In this document: positions 43,901-52,533 of the stretch, one piece after another | How positions within the stretch are numbered: the stretch's first letter is position 1 | Layout: every line of letters begins with the position of its first letter | Origin: Oryzias latipes | Lineage: Eukaryota; Chordata; Actinopteri; Beloniformes; Adrianichthyidae | Direction of reading: 5' to 3' | DNA: 64,000 nucleotides | Assembly: GCF_002234675.1 (NCBI RefSeq) | Contig: NC_019872.2 | Location: 9,006,950 to 9,070,949, forward strand | The notes under the pieces: model-generated | What the model was told of the DNA's origin: nothing | The model's input: only the letters and a program-made list of their open reading frames with translations | Databases searched by the model: none | Made by a program: the position numbers and the translations under genes

Positions 43901-44949
43901 GAGATTTTTACACACAGATGCAGATTTTTGATGCACAAAAGCTCGTCCATTTTGGAAGATTAATACCTTCATATAGACCAGGCCTTAGACCAGTCGTACA
44001 CACACACACAGACACACACACGCACACACTGAAGGAGGAGGGTTTGGGGAAGAGAAGGAGGGAGGAAATAATCTGTGCCCTGTCTAGGCTACCCCACCTT
44101 GGTGGGACACAGCCTGGGTATATACATAGATAGAAGATTGAATTGTAATTATTGGTATTGAATTTTAAATAGCAAAATGCATTTTTTAAATTCCATTATA
44201 AAATTGCAAATTGAATTGTCAATTGAGAATGGCATATTACAGTTAAATTAAGACAAAACAACCTCAAAACCAACCCAGTCTCATCCTACATTACACTAGA
44301 GGGCGTTGTTTTGCAATTTCTTTTTAATTTTGAGTAAAAAAACCACAGCAAATTACAATTCACTAAATTTTCAATGTATTGAAAGGCAAGTTTGTAATGG
44401 TATATAATAAATTGCAAATTGTATTTTAAGAATGCAAAACTAAATTGCATATTGAATTGTAAATTGCATTGTCATTTGAATTATGGTTTCAAAAAGCCAT
44501 GACAATTTAAAATGCAGATTGATTTTGTTTTCATTTAATATTTTATTTTTACATTTTTTGATAGTGAAATGTAATTTTTTTAAATATTGTGTTCTAAATT
44601 TTTTTTAATTATTTAATTGTTAATATTTTTATATTCTAAGCCTGGGTTACATATTGAAATTCAATTCCATAGTTTTCATGGAAAGTGGAAAAAGAATTCC
44701 ATATTTAATGCTGAAGAGATGATGAAACCAAACAAACGCAAGGTTTTTGATGTCATCACAGTGTCATCTTACAGGAAAAGTGAAGTCCCTCCCCTCAGCC
44801 AGAGCCAGAGCTCTGCAGACCCGAGCCGTAACATTCAGGAGTGCTCTTTCAGTGATTGTTTGATGATTAAAAGAGTCTCCAGGTAAGATACCAAAACTAA
44901 GAGCTCCACTCTGTAAATAGAGAAGATACAACCATGCCAGCGACAACAT
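29171..44949 (-). CDS. VWA7-like gene copy 2, open but lacking the C-terminal tail
   Basis: Paralogue of copy 1 with the same exon plan. Coding exons on the minus strand: 44773-44949, 41464-41736, 40197-40290, 39984-40118, 39532-39718, 39252-39427, 38984-39096, 37681-37797, 36884-37093, 36662-36794, 36307-36453, 30387-30479, 30020-30300, 29635-29928, 29171-29536. They sum to 2796 bases, in frame, 931 residues, with AG/GT borders throughout and no internal stop. The signal peptide is MLSLAWLYLLYLQSG. The MIDAS reads DTTRSM (D306) instead of DTTGSM. A TAG at 29171-29173 ends the protein after SSSGAV; copy 1 continues with a hydrophobic tail, and the original stop remains downstream (29108-29110). 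If expressed, it should be secreted rather than membrane-anchored. Introns 2, 8, 9 and 12 carry large insertions. Confidence 0.85.
29635..30479 (-). CDS. VWA7-like copy 2, exons 13-15
   Basis: Exons 30387-30479, 30020-30300 and 29635-29928 encode the C-terminal beta-rich modules (VNGLVEAQGGGQYLVHF; TGVTLTIEAEAPGG). Exon 14 is intact here and preserves the empty CTCTAGAG target (about 30087-30094) of the hAT element that broke copy 1. Confidence 0.85.
31061..31400. repeat. Tandem repeat of about 70 bp, five units, in the left inverted arm
   Basis: Each unit starts 'ggagcaaaaataaaaaacta' and contains 'aaatgcaaa' and 'gcagcaacta'. Starts near 31061, 31131, 31202, 31273 and 31347. The right arm (34190-34400) holds about three units in reverse orientation. 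Confidence 0.8.
31612..31916 (+). mobile_element. PIF/Harbinger-like fragment
   Basis: Starts 'gggggtattccaggaagcat' followed by 'ctgactttaaccctgaactt', wording typical of fish Harbinger-type ends. A short frame follows at about 31805-31916 and resumes after the L1 insert (33478-33600, LHQQKKAFLLGEKEQ). I cannot identify the far end. Superfamily tentative. Confidence 0.4.
31932..33462 (+). mobile_element. 5'-truncated L1-type LINE consisting of 3'UTR only
   Basis: Flanked by a 15-bp duplication AAAAAAGTAACACGG (31917-31931; ending 33477). It contains a CA-rich stretch, the GC-rich core (32100-32860), the 'ttttagaagaacataaacac' block, C-rich runs (33184-33222) and the tail 'gctgttggacaggacaag' plus poly-A. 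The tail (33260-33456) is nearly identical to that of the LINE at 21655-24840, so both belong to one family. The 259- and 261-codon frames in the GC core are compositional. Confidence 0.85.
34905..34956. repeat. TA dinucleotide repeat
   Basis: About 20 TA units within the right end of the hAT foldback element. Confidence 0.9.
35276..36215. mobile_element. Tc1-like deletion derivative with inverted halves
   Basis: The left half (35276-35830) reads as the minus strand of a fish Tc1-like transposase gene ('gactcatcagaccaggcaac', 'ctcctctgacctctggcac'). The right half (35985-36180) reads on the plus strand as the C-terminal part (SPDLNPIEQLWDVLE near 35995). The two halves therefore face each other. 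The edges carry 'actggccattttatttagta' and a decayed inverse. It lies in intron 12 of copy 2. Confidence 0.6.
36307..37093 (-). CDS. VWA7-like copy 2, exons 10-12
   Basis: Exons 36884-37093, 36662-36794 and 36307-36453. Motifs REANENRQQQQNQRM, KAENYTFIVDETL and VGLWELRLTSTNPY match copy 1 residue for residue apart from scattered changes. Exon 10 lacks one Ser relative to copy 1. Confidence 0.85.
37209..37600. repeat. Dispersed fish repeat in intron 9 of copy 2
   Basis: Contains 'cccgatgaccttcctgacac' and 'atctgggctggggaccagca', wording I recognise from a repeat common in fish genomes. Its class is unclear. It is absent from the equivalent intron of copy 1. Confidence 0.4.
37681..37797 (-). 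CDS. VWA7-like copy 2, exon 9 (vWA strand)
   Basis: 117 bases, 39 residues including EIFLFTDAPAKDEYLKN, identical in motif to copy 1 exon 9. Acceptor 'tttttttcag', donor 'gtgagt'. The Penelope-like element lies directly upstream in intron 8. Confidence 0.85.
37838..38925 (-). mobile_element. Penelope-like element, 5'-truncated, in intron 8 of copy 2
   Basis: Flanked by a perfect 15-bp duplication TAACCTCTAGAATAT (37823-37837, 38926-38940). On the minus strand, a C-terminal reverse-transcriptase block (EVEVYRKHTDQYLLLDFNHP, about 38830-38890) is followed by a GIY-YIG endonuclease-like block (NEQYIGDTKQPLHKRLYQH, about 38395-38460). That domain order is characteristic of Penelope-like elements. 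Frames are broken. Copy 1 has the uninterrupted site near 20165. Confidence 0.8.
38984..40290 (-). CDS. VWA7-like copy 2, exons 4-8
   Basis: Exons 40197-40290, 39984-40118, 39532-39718, 39252-39427 and 38984-39096. Landmarks: DFYSHSNWVELG, GKCSHGSFLD, GGINKDS, DTTRSMGDDI (MIDAS), LVPFNDPG and GGDTPEMSLSGLQ. Relative to copy 1 the MIDAS loop has Arg at residue 309 in place of Gly; the metal-ligand positions D306, T308 and S310 are kept. Confidence 0.85.
40510..41330. mobile_element. Possible hAT-derived relic in intron 3 of copy 2
   Basis: The sequence from about 40533 ('caggtctgcgacctgcggcc' then 'cacatggctctttatctctc') resembles the terminal part of vertebrate hAT-type repeats. No clear right end or 8-bp duplication was found. 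The remainder is AT-rich. The equivalent copy 1 intron lacks it. Confidence 0.35.
41464..41736 (-). CDS. VWA7-like copy 2, exon 3
   Basis: 273 bases, same length and borders as copy 1 exon 3. It contains AHYHCDDELLVEGQRLITDG and NLGGILHTLQ. It is open when read from the splice acceptor. Confidence 0.85.
41770..42157. repeat. AT-rich 'gcaattt/aaattgc' degenerate repeat, left part
   Basis: A run of imperfect short motifs (gcaattt, caattcaa, aaattgc) continuing at 44147-44580 on the other side of the LINE insertion. The host of that insertion is an AT-rich repeat of unknown class in intron 2 of copy 2. Confidence 0.4.
42855..43598 (+). repeat. L1-type 3'UTR fragment inside the non-LTR element
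   Basis: GC-rich sequence containing 'gggggacagtctaccagctg' and 'ggggctacttggcagtgg' (shared with 1383-1605), then 'gccctacccgccaattttaa' (shared with 31958-31980). It lacks poly-A and its own duplications, so it is a fragment or part of a chimeric element. Overlapping frames on both strands (up to 143 codons) are compositional. Confidence 0.55.
43599..44133. other. Distal part of the inserted LINE, unassigned
   Basis: Mixed sequence with a CA microsatellite (43999-44028) and a terminal 'ctaccccaccttggtgggac' block just before the simple-repeat tail. No coding match. Confidence 0.4.
44147..44772. repeat. AT-rich degenerate repeat, right part, and end of intron 2
   Basis: Continuation of the 'gcaattt/aaattgc' repeat after the LINE, running into intron sequence that matches copy 1 near 25640-25686 ('aaggtttttgatg'). 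Confidence 0.4.
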
Positions 44950-44960
44950 GACTGCACAAC
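44773..44960 (-). CDS. VWA7-like copy 2, exon 2 (start codon and signal peptide)
   Basis: Acceptor 'ttgtatag', then 11 bases of 5'UTR and ATG at 44949-44947. MLSLAWLYLLYLQSGALSFG is a typical signal peptide, followed by GDSFNHQTITERALLNVT. It is two codons shorter than copy 1. The upstream frame extension is intronic and not used. Confidence 0.85.
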
Positions 44961-46589
44961 CTATACAATAGGGAGAATAGAAGAATATTACTACCTCATA
45001 GTTAAAAAATAAAAAATAAATATGAACTCTTTCCCAGTTTAGAAAGAATTCTCCTTCTTTTTGTCTACTTTCCTCTTTTCTTGTACAAATCTGAACAAAC
45101 CACAAGACCTGAAAAGCTTCTCACACAGCTTTTAGCCAGGTGGAAATTCCTCTTTCTGTTGGAAACAAAGGAAACACAAATGGTAGGAATGATTTAACAT
45201 ATCTGGTATGTGGTTTTACATAAAAGCATTTATGAGATTTGAAATATTTAAAATGAAAATAATGGAATGTGTTTGGGTTAATGCATACATTGTATTTTTT
45301 GTCATATCATTTTGTGTTAATTGTGTTAAAAGTCAGTTAATAGCTTTAAAAATCTGACATTTTACATAGTTGGTCAATTTTCTAAGAAAACAAATCAGCT
45401 TTAAAGTGAATCTTTTACAATTCTATTGATTTTCAACAAGAGTTGATTGCAACATGATATAATCTCACATTGAATGTATTCAATGGAATAAAATACAACA
45501 GCAACACCACTCTGTGACAGCAAGTTGTTGGAGGTCATATGAGGAAGCCAGCAGCTGTACCTTCAAACATCTATTAATCAAGAAAGAATTATTAAATAAT
45601 TATCAGCAGACTGTGACAAAATCCCTCTGACATGTCCAATATTTCAAAAAATATTATTAAAATACATTAAAATAACATATATTAAAAATTTGGCTTCCAC
45701 ATTCTGATTACAGACACTGAAGCTAAGGTGCTAACTCCAAAAGAGAAACTATTTGTGGGAAGAAAAAAAAAACAGTTTTTGTAAAATACCTGTTTTTTAT
45801 TTTTGTAAATCGCTCACGATCTTCCTGATGTCCAAATGTGGGAAGTTCAATTCAATTCAATTCAATTCAATTCAACTTTATTTGTATAGCCCAAAATCAC
45901 AACAGTAGTCTCAAAGGGCTTCGTACCGGTAACTGTAAAGTAACATAGAGTAAAATGATTATGATCATGAATGCATAGATTTCAATAGGAATATTCTAAA
46001 CTGAACTCAAATAAACAGACTGACCTAAAGAAGTTATCCCTGCCCTTAGACCCTCCTTCGTGCAAAGGAAAAATGCCTAAAAAAACAGATACCGGAAAAA
46101 AGAAAAAACCTCAGGGGTGTCCACATGAAGGAGGGATCCTCCCCCAGGACGGACAGGCGATGTACAAGAACTCATAGATAAGAATTAGCTCATAGAACTC
46201 TTCAACTGCATGTTTAAATAGGAAGCACCGGTATGTGTTCAATTTCTCTGTCCCACATGAATTATAGACATTGAGGAAAAAATGTAGATCTTTTTTTAAT
46301 GATTTTCCATAACTGAATATATTTGGGGGAAAAAAGGTAATAAATTCTAAAATGAATGAAACAAAATGCATGAGGAACATATGACAAAACATTAGTAGTG
46401 TAATAACCATTTAATAATCAAATTGAGGGACCAAAAATGTAAATAAATCCAATTGTAAGCTACGCATGATGGAAAAGCCCAAGCACATGTGCCTGCATAT
46501 TGACAAATTATTATAAAAATAGATTTTCAGTAACAGAATAGTATGTGAAGTTAACAATAAAAATGAATTAAGATTGTCTGTGGACCTAC
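44961..46589. other. Intron 1 of copy 2, with a dispersed repeat
   Basis: Contains an (AATTC)n microsatellite (45847-45875) leading into 'aactttatttgtatagccca' and, further on, 'aaggagggatcctcccccag' and 'ggacggacaggcgatgt'. That combination is widespread in fish genomes. The rest is AT-rich and shares blocks with copy 1 intron 1. Confidence 0.5.
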
Positions 46590-46649
46590 CTGGTGCTTCA
46601 CCGCTGTCCTGGTGGGAATGCTTCTGTGGTGCTGTATCCTGAATTTATA
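46590..46649 (-). promoter_or_regulatory. Candidate core promoter and non-coding exon 1 of copy 2
   Basis: Minus strand: TATA-like TATAAATT (46649-46642), the conserved block 'ccaccaggacagcggtgaag', then donor GCACCAG|gtaggt (exon end 46590). It matches 27645-27704 upstream of copy 1. The stronger donor here (CAG|gtaggt) fits use as a first exon. Transcription would start near 46615. Confidence 0.45.
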
Positions 46650-46859
46650 ATTCTTCATTATTTCTTGGGAGGAGTCTATATGGCAGAGCTCTCAGCACAA
46701 TTCAATGAGATTAGAACAAATGGCATAAAACCTTACCCTCAGAGAACTGAAAGTAAACCTTGACCATGGAAAGATTTGCTTGTTCAAGGTGTGAAACCAA
46801 GTATCTAACTGACAAAAACAGATGATACAGAAGAAAAGATTGGCAAGATGACCTCAATT

Positions 46860-47205
46860 GAACGACCCTGGGAGTATTTCTGGCAGGCAACTGGAGCAGC
46901 GTGTTTACCTGGTTACTCCTCCCTGCGGGCGGTTCAGTCTAATCAACTCACCTTTTAAGCGTCCTACTTAAGTCCAGGTGCGGTCCAATCCTCTTCTTTC
47001 ATTTCCACGAGCTCTGCGTTTATCACCCCACCCTCCTCCCACGGCTTCCACCTGTAAGCTCCGTTAGGGGTAGTGTATTACCCGAAGTTTTCTATGCAGA
47101 TCTTTGTTTTATGTATTGAACGGAGCCTTATGCCACACTAAATATAAAATAAATCTTCTGCCAAACTAAAAGAAATATGGAATACATTTTCTTACTGCAA
47201 GAGTT
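46860..47205. other. Insert upstream of copy 2, class unknown
   Basis: This segment is missing from the otherwise similar region upstream of copy 1 (27850-27890). It has a TTTTAAG box and an AATAAA-like signal (about 47148), as in a solo LTR, but no clean TG...CA ends or duplication. It could be an LTR remnant or another repeat. Confidence 0.35.
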
Positions 47206-47284
47206 GTCTGACTGAAATACTTCTTTTTCTTTTTTCTTTTCAACTGATCTAGATGTGATCCCCCCTGAACAGAGACCCCTTATA

Positions 47285-47400
47285 TGATTATTATTAACCT
47301 TTATTAAACCAGGGAAAACCCATCGAGATCAAGATCTCTTTTGCAAGGGTGACTTGGCCAACAGAGTCAGCTGCACACATCACAAAACAGAATAACACTA
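47285..47400. repeat. Dispersed fish repeat fragment
   Basis: 'aacctttattaaaccaggga' followed by 'atcgagatcaagatctcttt' and 'caagggtgacttggccaaca' is a phrase common in fish interspersed repeats. No ends defined. Confidence 0.4.
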
Positions 47401-48429
47401 TAAATTTAAACAATAGTTGGATCTGTTACCATTTGAAGTTTATATTTTCAAATTAAAGTACAGCAAATGACTGCAAAATGCTAAAGATCTAAAACCTTAG
47501 GTCTCATCCTGTTAGGATCACTCAGTTTTAGTTCTGTTGATGTCAGAAACTGTTGTGGAGCAGAAAAAGAGCCGTTTGGATGTTGTGGCGTCTTCTTTTT
47601 GTTGAGAGGGGCTTCAGCTATTAAAAGCCCTTTGTTGTTATTCTTGATTTTGTTAATACAAAGCATATTGTTTTTCAAGCAATGCTTTTATGGCAGCGCA
47701 TAAAAAAATTATCCAGATTTGTTTTCCTTTTTTTTTTTTTTTTTAATTGTACACTGAAAGTTTTTCTTTGTATTATCATATTTTGTTTCTCTTAGGAACA
47801 AACTGTCATGCATTTTTCATTTATCATCTCTTTATCTGTTAGTATACTAGGGCCTCATTGTCACTGTGCTAATCGCATGTTTTAATATTTACTGTCAAAA
47901 CATGCCCTACATGTTTTCCATTATTTGTACTTCCAAGAACACAGTGGGTTATGACAAAAAAATAAACATAAAGGAATGTTGTATCGTCATTGTGCGACAT
48001 TATCTGTAAATTCTCAAAAGGATTAATGTTTTTTTTTTGCACTTGAATTGTTGAGCTTTTAAAATCACATTCACTTTGAAGTGGTTTGCTGATGTAATAT
48101 TCCAGAAAGGACTGGCAACCTGCCCGGATAGGCACCAGCAACCCTGTGACCCCAAATTGAACTAAATAAATGGATCAAATTAAATCAACAATTGTTTATA
48201 ATGCACCTTTCATATGCATGTAACACAAAACGCTTTACACAGCAAAAACACCCCAAAGACTTACACTTTGGGGTTTTATATATATAAATATATAAATATG
48301 TATATAGACTTTCCTATTAAATTCTACGCATTTATGATCCTTTTTGATTGTATGTCTACCTTTCAATTACCGGCACGAATGAAACAACTGTTGTTGTGAA
48401 TTTGGGCTATATAAATAAAATTGAATTGA

Positions 48430-48922
48430 ATTGAATTGAATTGAATCGGTGAATTCAATAAGGGCCCAAGTCCAAGAAGTTTGTTTTTCTAGAAATGGTT
48501 TTAATTGCATAGCTTAAAGGGAGGCTGCACCAAATGATTAATACTTTACCCAGATTTAGCACCAGTTCTATCTTACAAATGCTATAATATGAAGCACCTC
48601 ACTTTTATAATTTCAGAGGACCAGCAAACTAAAGTCTCTGGACTTGGGCGCTTCTTGAATTAAACAGGGCGCTGCAATATTGGATAACTAGTACTGACAT
48701 CTATGGTATAAAGCTAAACCCATGCAAGAGAGGCCCAAGTCCAGGAATTTTGGACTTAAAGCATTTTAAATGTCAAGCATAGTCAATACATTACAACGGA
48801 CTTGGAACTTTTTTGCACATAATCAGATAGCTTTTCCCTTGAAGACCAAAGAACATATAATATCTCCATTTTGAAAAATTGTGGACTTGGGCCCCTTTTG
48901 AATTCACCAATTCAATTAAAGG
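48430..48922. repeat. Foldback repeat with 'cccaagtcc' motifs
   Basis: The left arm (48430-48475, 'gaattcaataagggcccaag') is mirrored by the right arm (48883-48922, 'cttgggccccttttgaattc'). Internal copies of the motif lie near 48645 (ggacttggg) and 48731 (gcccaagtcc). The left arm grows out of a (GAATT)n microsatellite. It looks like a small foldback MITE; no target duplication was found and its superfamily is unknown. Confidence 0.6.
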
Positions 48923-49189
48923 CTAGACCATGCCAAAGCACAACTTCTGGTGGAGTACGGGGTGGAGATGGGCCAGCACTGTTTGGAATGCAGAGAGACA
49001 AACATGAAAGTATGCTGGTGATTGGCTGAGTAGAAGGCAGGCAATGTAGCTATTGGTTTCGAATGAAGGCATAATGATGAATGGCACGTAGAAATGAAGT
49101 AACAGCACATCCAGTAAGCAAAGTAAATCTTTCTGATTTTATCGGCCCTAAAATGTCACAAGCAATCCAAAGCAAACAAACACCAGAGT

Positions 49190-49660
49190 TGTCATGACTC
49201 GTAGGATGGACAGACCCAGATGCTGAAACCCAGAACAAGGACACAGGTAGGTCAAAGGTAAGTATGAGTTTTTATTTTGACTTCCAGGAGAGATGGTTGT
49301 GGCTTGGTGTGAATCCGATAAGGAACAAAGCTTGATGCGTGGCTGGAGGTACTAGCGCGGCTTGGCGGAGCGTGGTGTTTCCACAGATATGCGGACTGAC
49401 TGACTTCCACACAGGTGACACTTGGAGGCAGGAATCCTGAGGCAGGGAGAATAATGTTAGTTTCGAGGCAAGACTTGATTTCACAAAACATGAGCGAGAC
49501 TGAGACCAGGTGTAGTCACCATAAGGGGCAACGAACTGTCGTTGAATACTGGAGCTGGGTCTCCTTTTGAGCTGCAGTGGTTGATGAGGTGGATTGGTCA
49601 CAGCTGGTGGAGTCAGGAGGAGAGCAGGAGGGGGAGGAGACTGACAGAAGCACCATGACA
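49190..49660 (-). mobile_element. Solo LTR with 5-bp target duplication
   Basis: 471 bp, TGTCATGACTC...CACCATGACA, flanked by perfect AGAGT (49185-49189, 49661-49665). On the minus strand an AATAAA signal lies in the distal part (about 49277), fitting that orientation. No internal region remains. The 129-codon frame across it is a shadow. Confidence 0.75.
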
Positions 49661-49677
49661 AGAGTAAAGGAAGGCAC

Positions 49678-50564
49678 TGTTAGGTCAAACTTGAGGAAGC
49701 TGATGCTTCAAGTGATTTTATTTTAAAAGTAAATAAAAACATAAAAAGAAAAAAAAGAAGAGAAAATCAAATAAAAAATCTAAAGTAAAAATGCATTGAA
49801 GTACATTCGGTTAAATTTGAGAGAAAATTAATTGTAAGTAGTTAAAAAATTAAAGAGAGGGAAAGGAAAGTTTAAGTCTGTAATGGGCGTGGTGTTAATT
49901 AAGGACCCAGCTGTGCGCACCAGAGCCGTTTTGGACGAAGTGCATGCGTAGCGCCAGATCAGGCAGGGCTCGAGAGCGATCAGAAAACTCGCGATCCATC
50001 TCAAAAAACTAGTCAAAAGTCTAGCCAAAAAACCTGGTTAAGGGCATCAAAACCACGGAGGCAGCCGGTAAGATTCGGTCGTAGTGCGGGGCATAGTTGG
50101 TGTGATCCGCTGTGCGTTGAGCGCCGGCTGCGCCTTTCCACGTCCGCTGCCACGTCATTAAATGTTTGTTTAGTCCATTGAATGTCATTTATACAAGCAC
50201 TGTTTTTTATGAAATGTATGTATTGCTGTATTTCAATGAATTCCCGTAATTATGAAGTTAACTTTTTAACAAATTACGTGTGCAAATTGAATTAATTATA
50301 GAGTCATGAATTTAACTGTTGATTCATGTTAAATATTTATTGTTGTATTTATTGTCGTAATTTGATAAAATATTATGTCTTGTTTAGGTTTTTCACCATA
50401 CATTCATGCACATACAACCAGTACCTCGCCATTACTGTTGAAACCTCTCAGGAAATTAAATAAAACAGAACAAAAGGAAACGTGTGTCTGGATGGTGTGT
50501 GAAGTCCTGCACATAAAACTCTGTGGATGCCTTCCCCTTTCAAGTGGGGCATAATAACTTGACA
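49678..50564 (+). mobile_element. BEL/Pao element, 5' LTR
   Basis: TGTTAGGTC...AACTTGACA, 887 bp, nearly identical to the 3' LTR (56967-57839). The main difference is a 12-base segment present here and absent there (near 50015-50026). The duplication GGCAC precedes it (49673-49677). Confidence 0.9.
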
Positions 50565-50802
50565 GTGAAAAACCGGTTTCTAACTGTGGAAAGGTGGACT
50601 CCAACAGTGAAATCAGGAGCTGGATTTTGAAAACACATCAGTGAAATTCTCCAACGTTGTTGAACAACACACAGTCAGAAAAACTGAAGCACCAACAATT
50701 CAAAAAAAAAAAAAATGGTTGCCCAGAAGCTGTAAATTAATTAATTTTGTGTGAAAGGACTTAAAGTATTAAGAACATCACCAAAAATAAATAAATATCA
50801 AC

Positions 50803-52473
50803 ATGTCTGAGTCTGAGAAGTCTGTGGAAAAACTAAAAGTTGAGAGAACTACAGCAAAAAGATCATTCACTCGTTTAGCCAACTCCATTCTCAGAAATTA
50901 TGAGGATATGTCTGAAGAGGAACTCAAAGAAAGTTTCAATAAACTTATTTTGGAGGCTGAGAAAGTTATGAGTGCAAATGATGAAATGGAAATGGGACTC
51001 ATTGCAGAGTTGGAAACGAACCTGGACCTTGAAGAAGAAATGGTGTTAACAGAAGAGCAGAAAGCTGACATTGAAAAAACTGCAAAGGAATGTAAGCTAA
51101 AACTGAAAGAAATTAAAGCTCTCCTCCTAGAAACTATTTGGAACAACTATGGGCATCTTGAGTTAACCACAATTTTACAAGTGGCTGAAACTGAGTGTGA
51201 ACACGTAGCTGCAATGCGCCCAGATGGCAACCAGGAAGCGTACGACTTCAATCTCACTCATCTGAGAGATTTGACAAAGTCTGCAAAAGAGAGATACAAC
51301 CAGTGGAAACGTTGGATCCCGTCATATAGTCAAGAGGAGTTTCAAAATCGTCTTATAGCACTTGAACTGATTGCTCCAAAATTAACCTCCAGAAAGGCTG
51401 AGTTCATCAGAATAAAAGTCAGGGATTCTGAAGGAAAAGGAATACTTCTTCCCACGAACATTCCAACACCTGTTGTTAAATTGAAACCAATGACTCTTCC
51501 AAGATTTGGTGGAAATCAGCGAGACTTTTACAGATGGAGAAAAGAATGGGAAGCTCTTCAAAAGCAAGGCGAGCCGACTGGTTCAAAAGAAGTGAAAAAA
51601 TTTCAATTGTTGGACAGCATCGATGAAAGAGTCACAAGAAACCTCCGTCTTAGAACTTACAACACAGCTGAAGAAATTCTTCGAGTCCTGGAGAACCGTT
51701 TTGGCAACCAAACTGCAATTGCTATTGAAATAGTGGAGGAACTGCAAAAAATGCCACCTGTTAAAAATCACCAACCAAGGAAAATTGTAGACTTAATTCA
51801 AGCTGTGGAGAAAGCAGTCCTCGACTTAAGTGACCTTGGAGATACAGGTGCAATTAAAAACCCACTTGTCACAAAATGGATTGAAAGCAAACTTCCTATG
51901 GTCCTCAAAAAAGAATGGCTGATGTATGTAGCTGACAAGAGGAACGCGGTGACGCCTGATAACCGCTTTGACAGTCTCCTAAGCTTCCTCAAAGATCAAG
52001 AAAACATATACGAACAGCTAAATCAACTTTGGGATGATGAACCAACCGGAAGAGAAACAAAAAAAGAAATCAAACACACCAGAACAAGGTCTACTAAACA
52101 AGACAGAGCAGCATGTGTGGTCTACGGTGATCCGAACCACAAAAGAAAACTTTATTTCTGCAAGCAGTTCCGAGGTCTGAAGACGGATGAGAAAAATGCT
52201 GCAGTTAAAAAGTTGGGAGCATGCAGAAGGTGTCTCGAGGTTCATGAGGACTGTTCTTTCTGTAACCCTGCATACTTGTGTAAAAACCAAGATTGCATGT
52301 CGGAAAACATGGCTGTACATCATTTTTGTCTATGCCCAAAGGTTCAGCCCAAGAAAAGTGAGCAGAGTCAGAAGAGGAGCAAAGAAGATGCAGCGAAAAG
52401 TCAAAGTCAAAAGAAATATACTCAAGAGCAAGAGGAATTCTTCAGTAAACTGTCACCAGAGCTGGCAGAATAA
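50803..52473 (+). CDS. BEL/Pao Gag-like protein
   Basis: 556 codons from ATG 50803 to TAA 52471-52473. The N-terminal half is charged and probably coiled coil. A DUF1759-type Gag block follows (LPRFGGNQRDFYRWRKEWE, about residues 234-252, and NRFGNQTAIAIE). A Cys/His-rich region near residues 445-515 (CRRCLEVHEDC, CLCPK) resembles the zinc-binding part of BEL/Pao Gag. The protein would package element RNA in a virus-like particle. The protease frame continues in the same phase after the stop, so the stop may be a lesion or a natural Gag end. Confidence 0.8.
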   Translation: MSESEKSVEKLKVERTTAKRSFTRLANSILRNYEDMSEEELKESFNKLILEAEKVMSANDEMEMGLIAELETNLDLEEEMVLTEEQKADIEKTAKECKLKLKEIKALLLETIWNNYGHLELTTILQVAETECEHVAAMRPDGNQEAYDFNLTHLRDLTKSAKERYNQWKRWIPSYSQEEFQNRLIALELIAPKLTSRKAEFIRIKVRDSEGKGILLPTNIPTPVVKLKPMTLPRFGGNQRDFYRWRKEWEALQKQGEPTGSKEVKKFQLLDSIDERVTRNLRLRTYNTAEEILRVLENRFGNQTAIAIEIVEELQKMPPVKNHQPRKIVDLIQAVEKAVLDLSDLGDTGAIKNPLVTKWIESKLPMVLKKEWLMYVADKRNAVTPDNRFDSLLSFLKDQENIYEQLNQLWDDEPTGRETKKEIKHTRTRSTKQDRAACVVYGDPNHKRKLYFCKQFRGLKTDEKNAAVKKLGACRRCLEVHEDCSFCNPAYLCKNQDCMSENMAVHHFCLCPKVQPKKSEQSQKRSKEDAAKSQSQKKYTQEQEEFFSKLSPELAE

Positions 52474-52533
52474 TGCAGAGATGGGTTTTCAAATACTGCA
52501 AGCAGAGCACTTAATTCCACAAAAGAACCCAGT

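Larger units (their letters stand above)
42171..44133 (+). mobile_element. 5'-truncated non-LTR retrotransposon with 13-bp target duplication
   Basis: Flanked by AAGATTGAATTGT (42158-42170, 44134-44146). Reverse-transcriptase pieces: GCVMSPRLFNVYMDG, NQLLFADDTALVADSEESL (FADD near 42364) and PAALYGAETWSLKVAEKRK with CLRSMCGVTRMDRVRNDE (to about 42852). Coding sequence is interrupted by frameshifts. From about 42855 it runs into GC-rich L1-type 3'UTR sequence. The 3' end is 'tatatacatagatag', a short simple-repeat tail. Clade not settled (RTE- or CR1-related). Confidence 0.7.

Noticed and set aside
46860..47205. Solo LTR upstream of copy 2
   Set aside because: A TATA-like box and polyadenylation-like signal are present, but I could not find matching TG...CA ends or a target duplication, so it is listed only as an insert of unknown class.
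49272..49661. 129-codon minus-strand frame
   Set aside because: It lies wholly inside a solo LTR with 5-bp duplications; low-complexity residues.
50898..51146. Ser-rich antisense frame in the BEL/Pao gag
   Set aside because: Shadow of the lysine/glutamate-rich Gag frame on the opposite strand.
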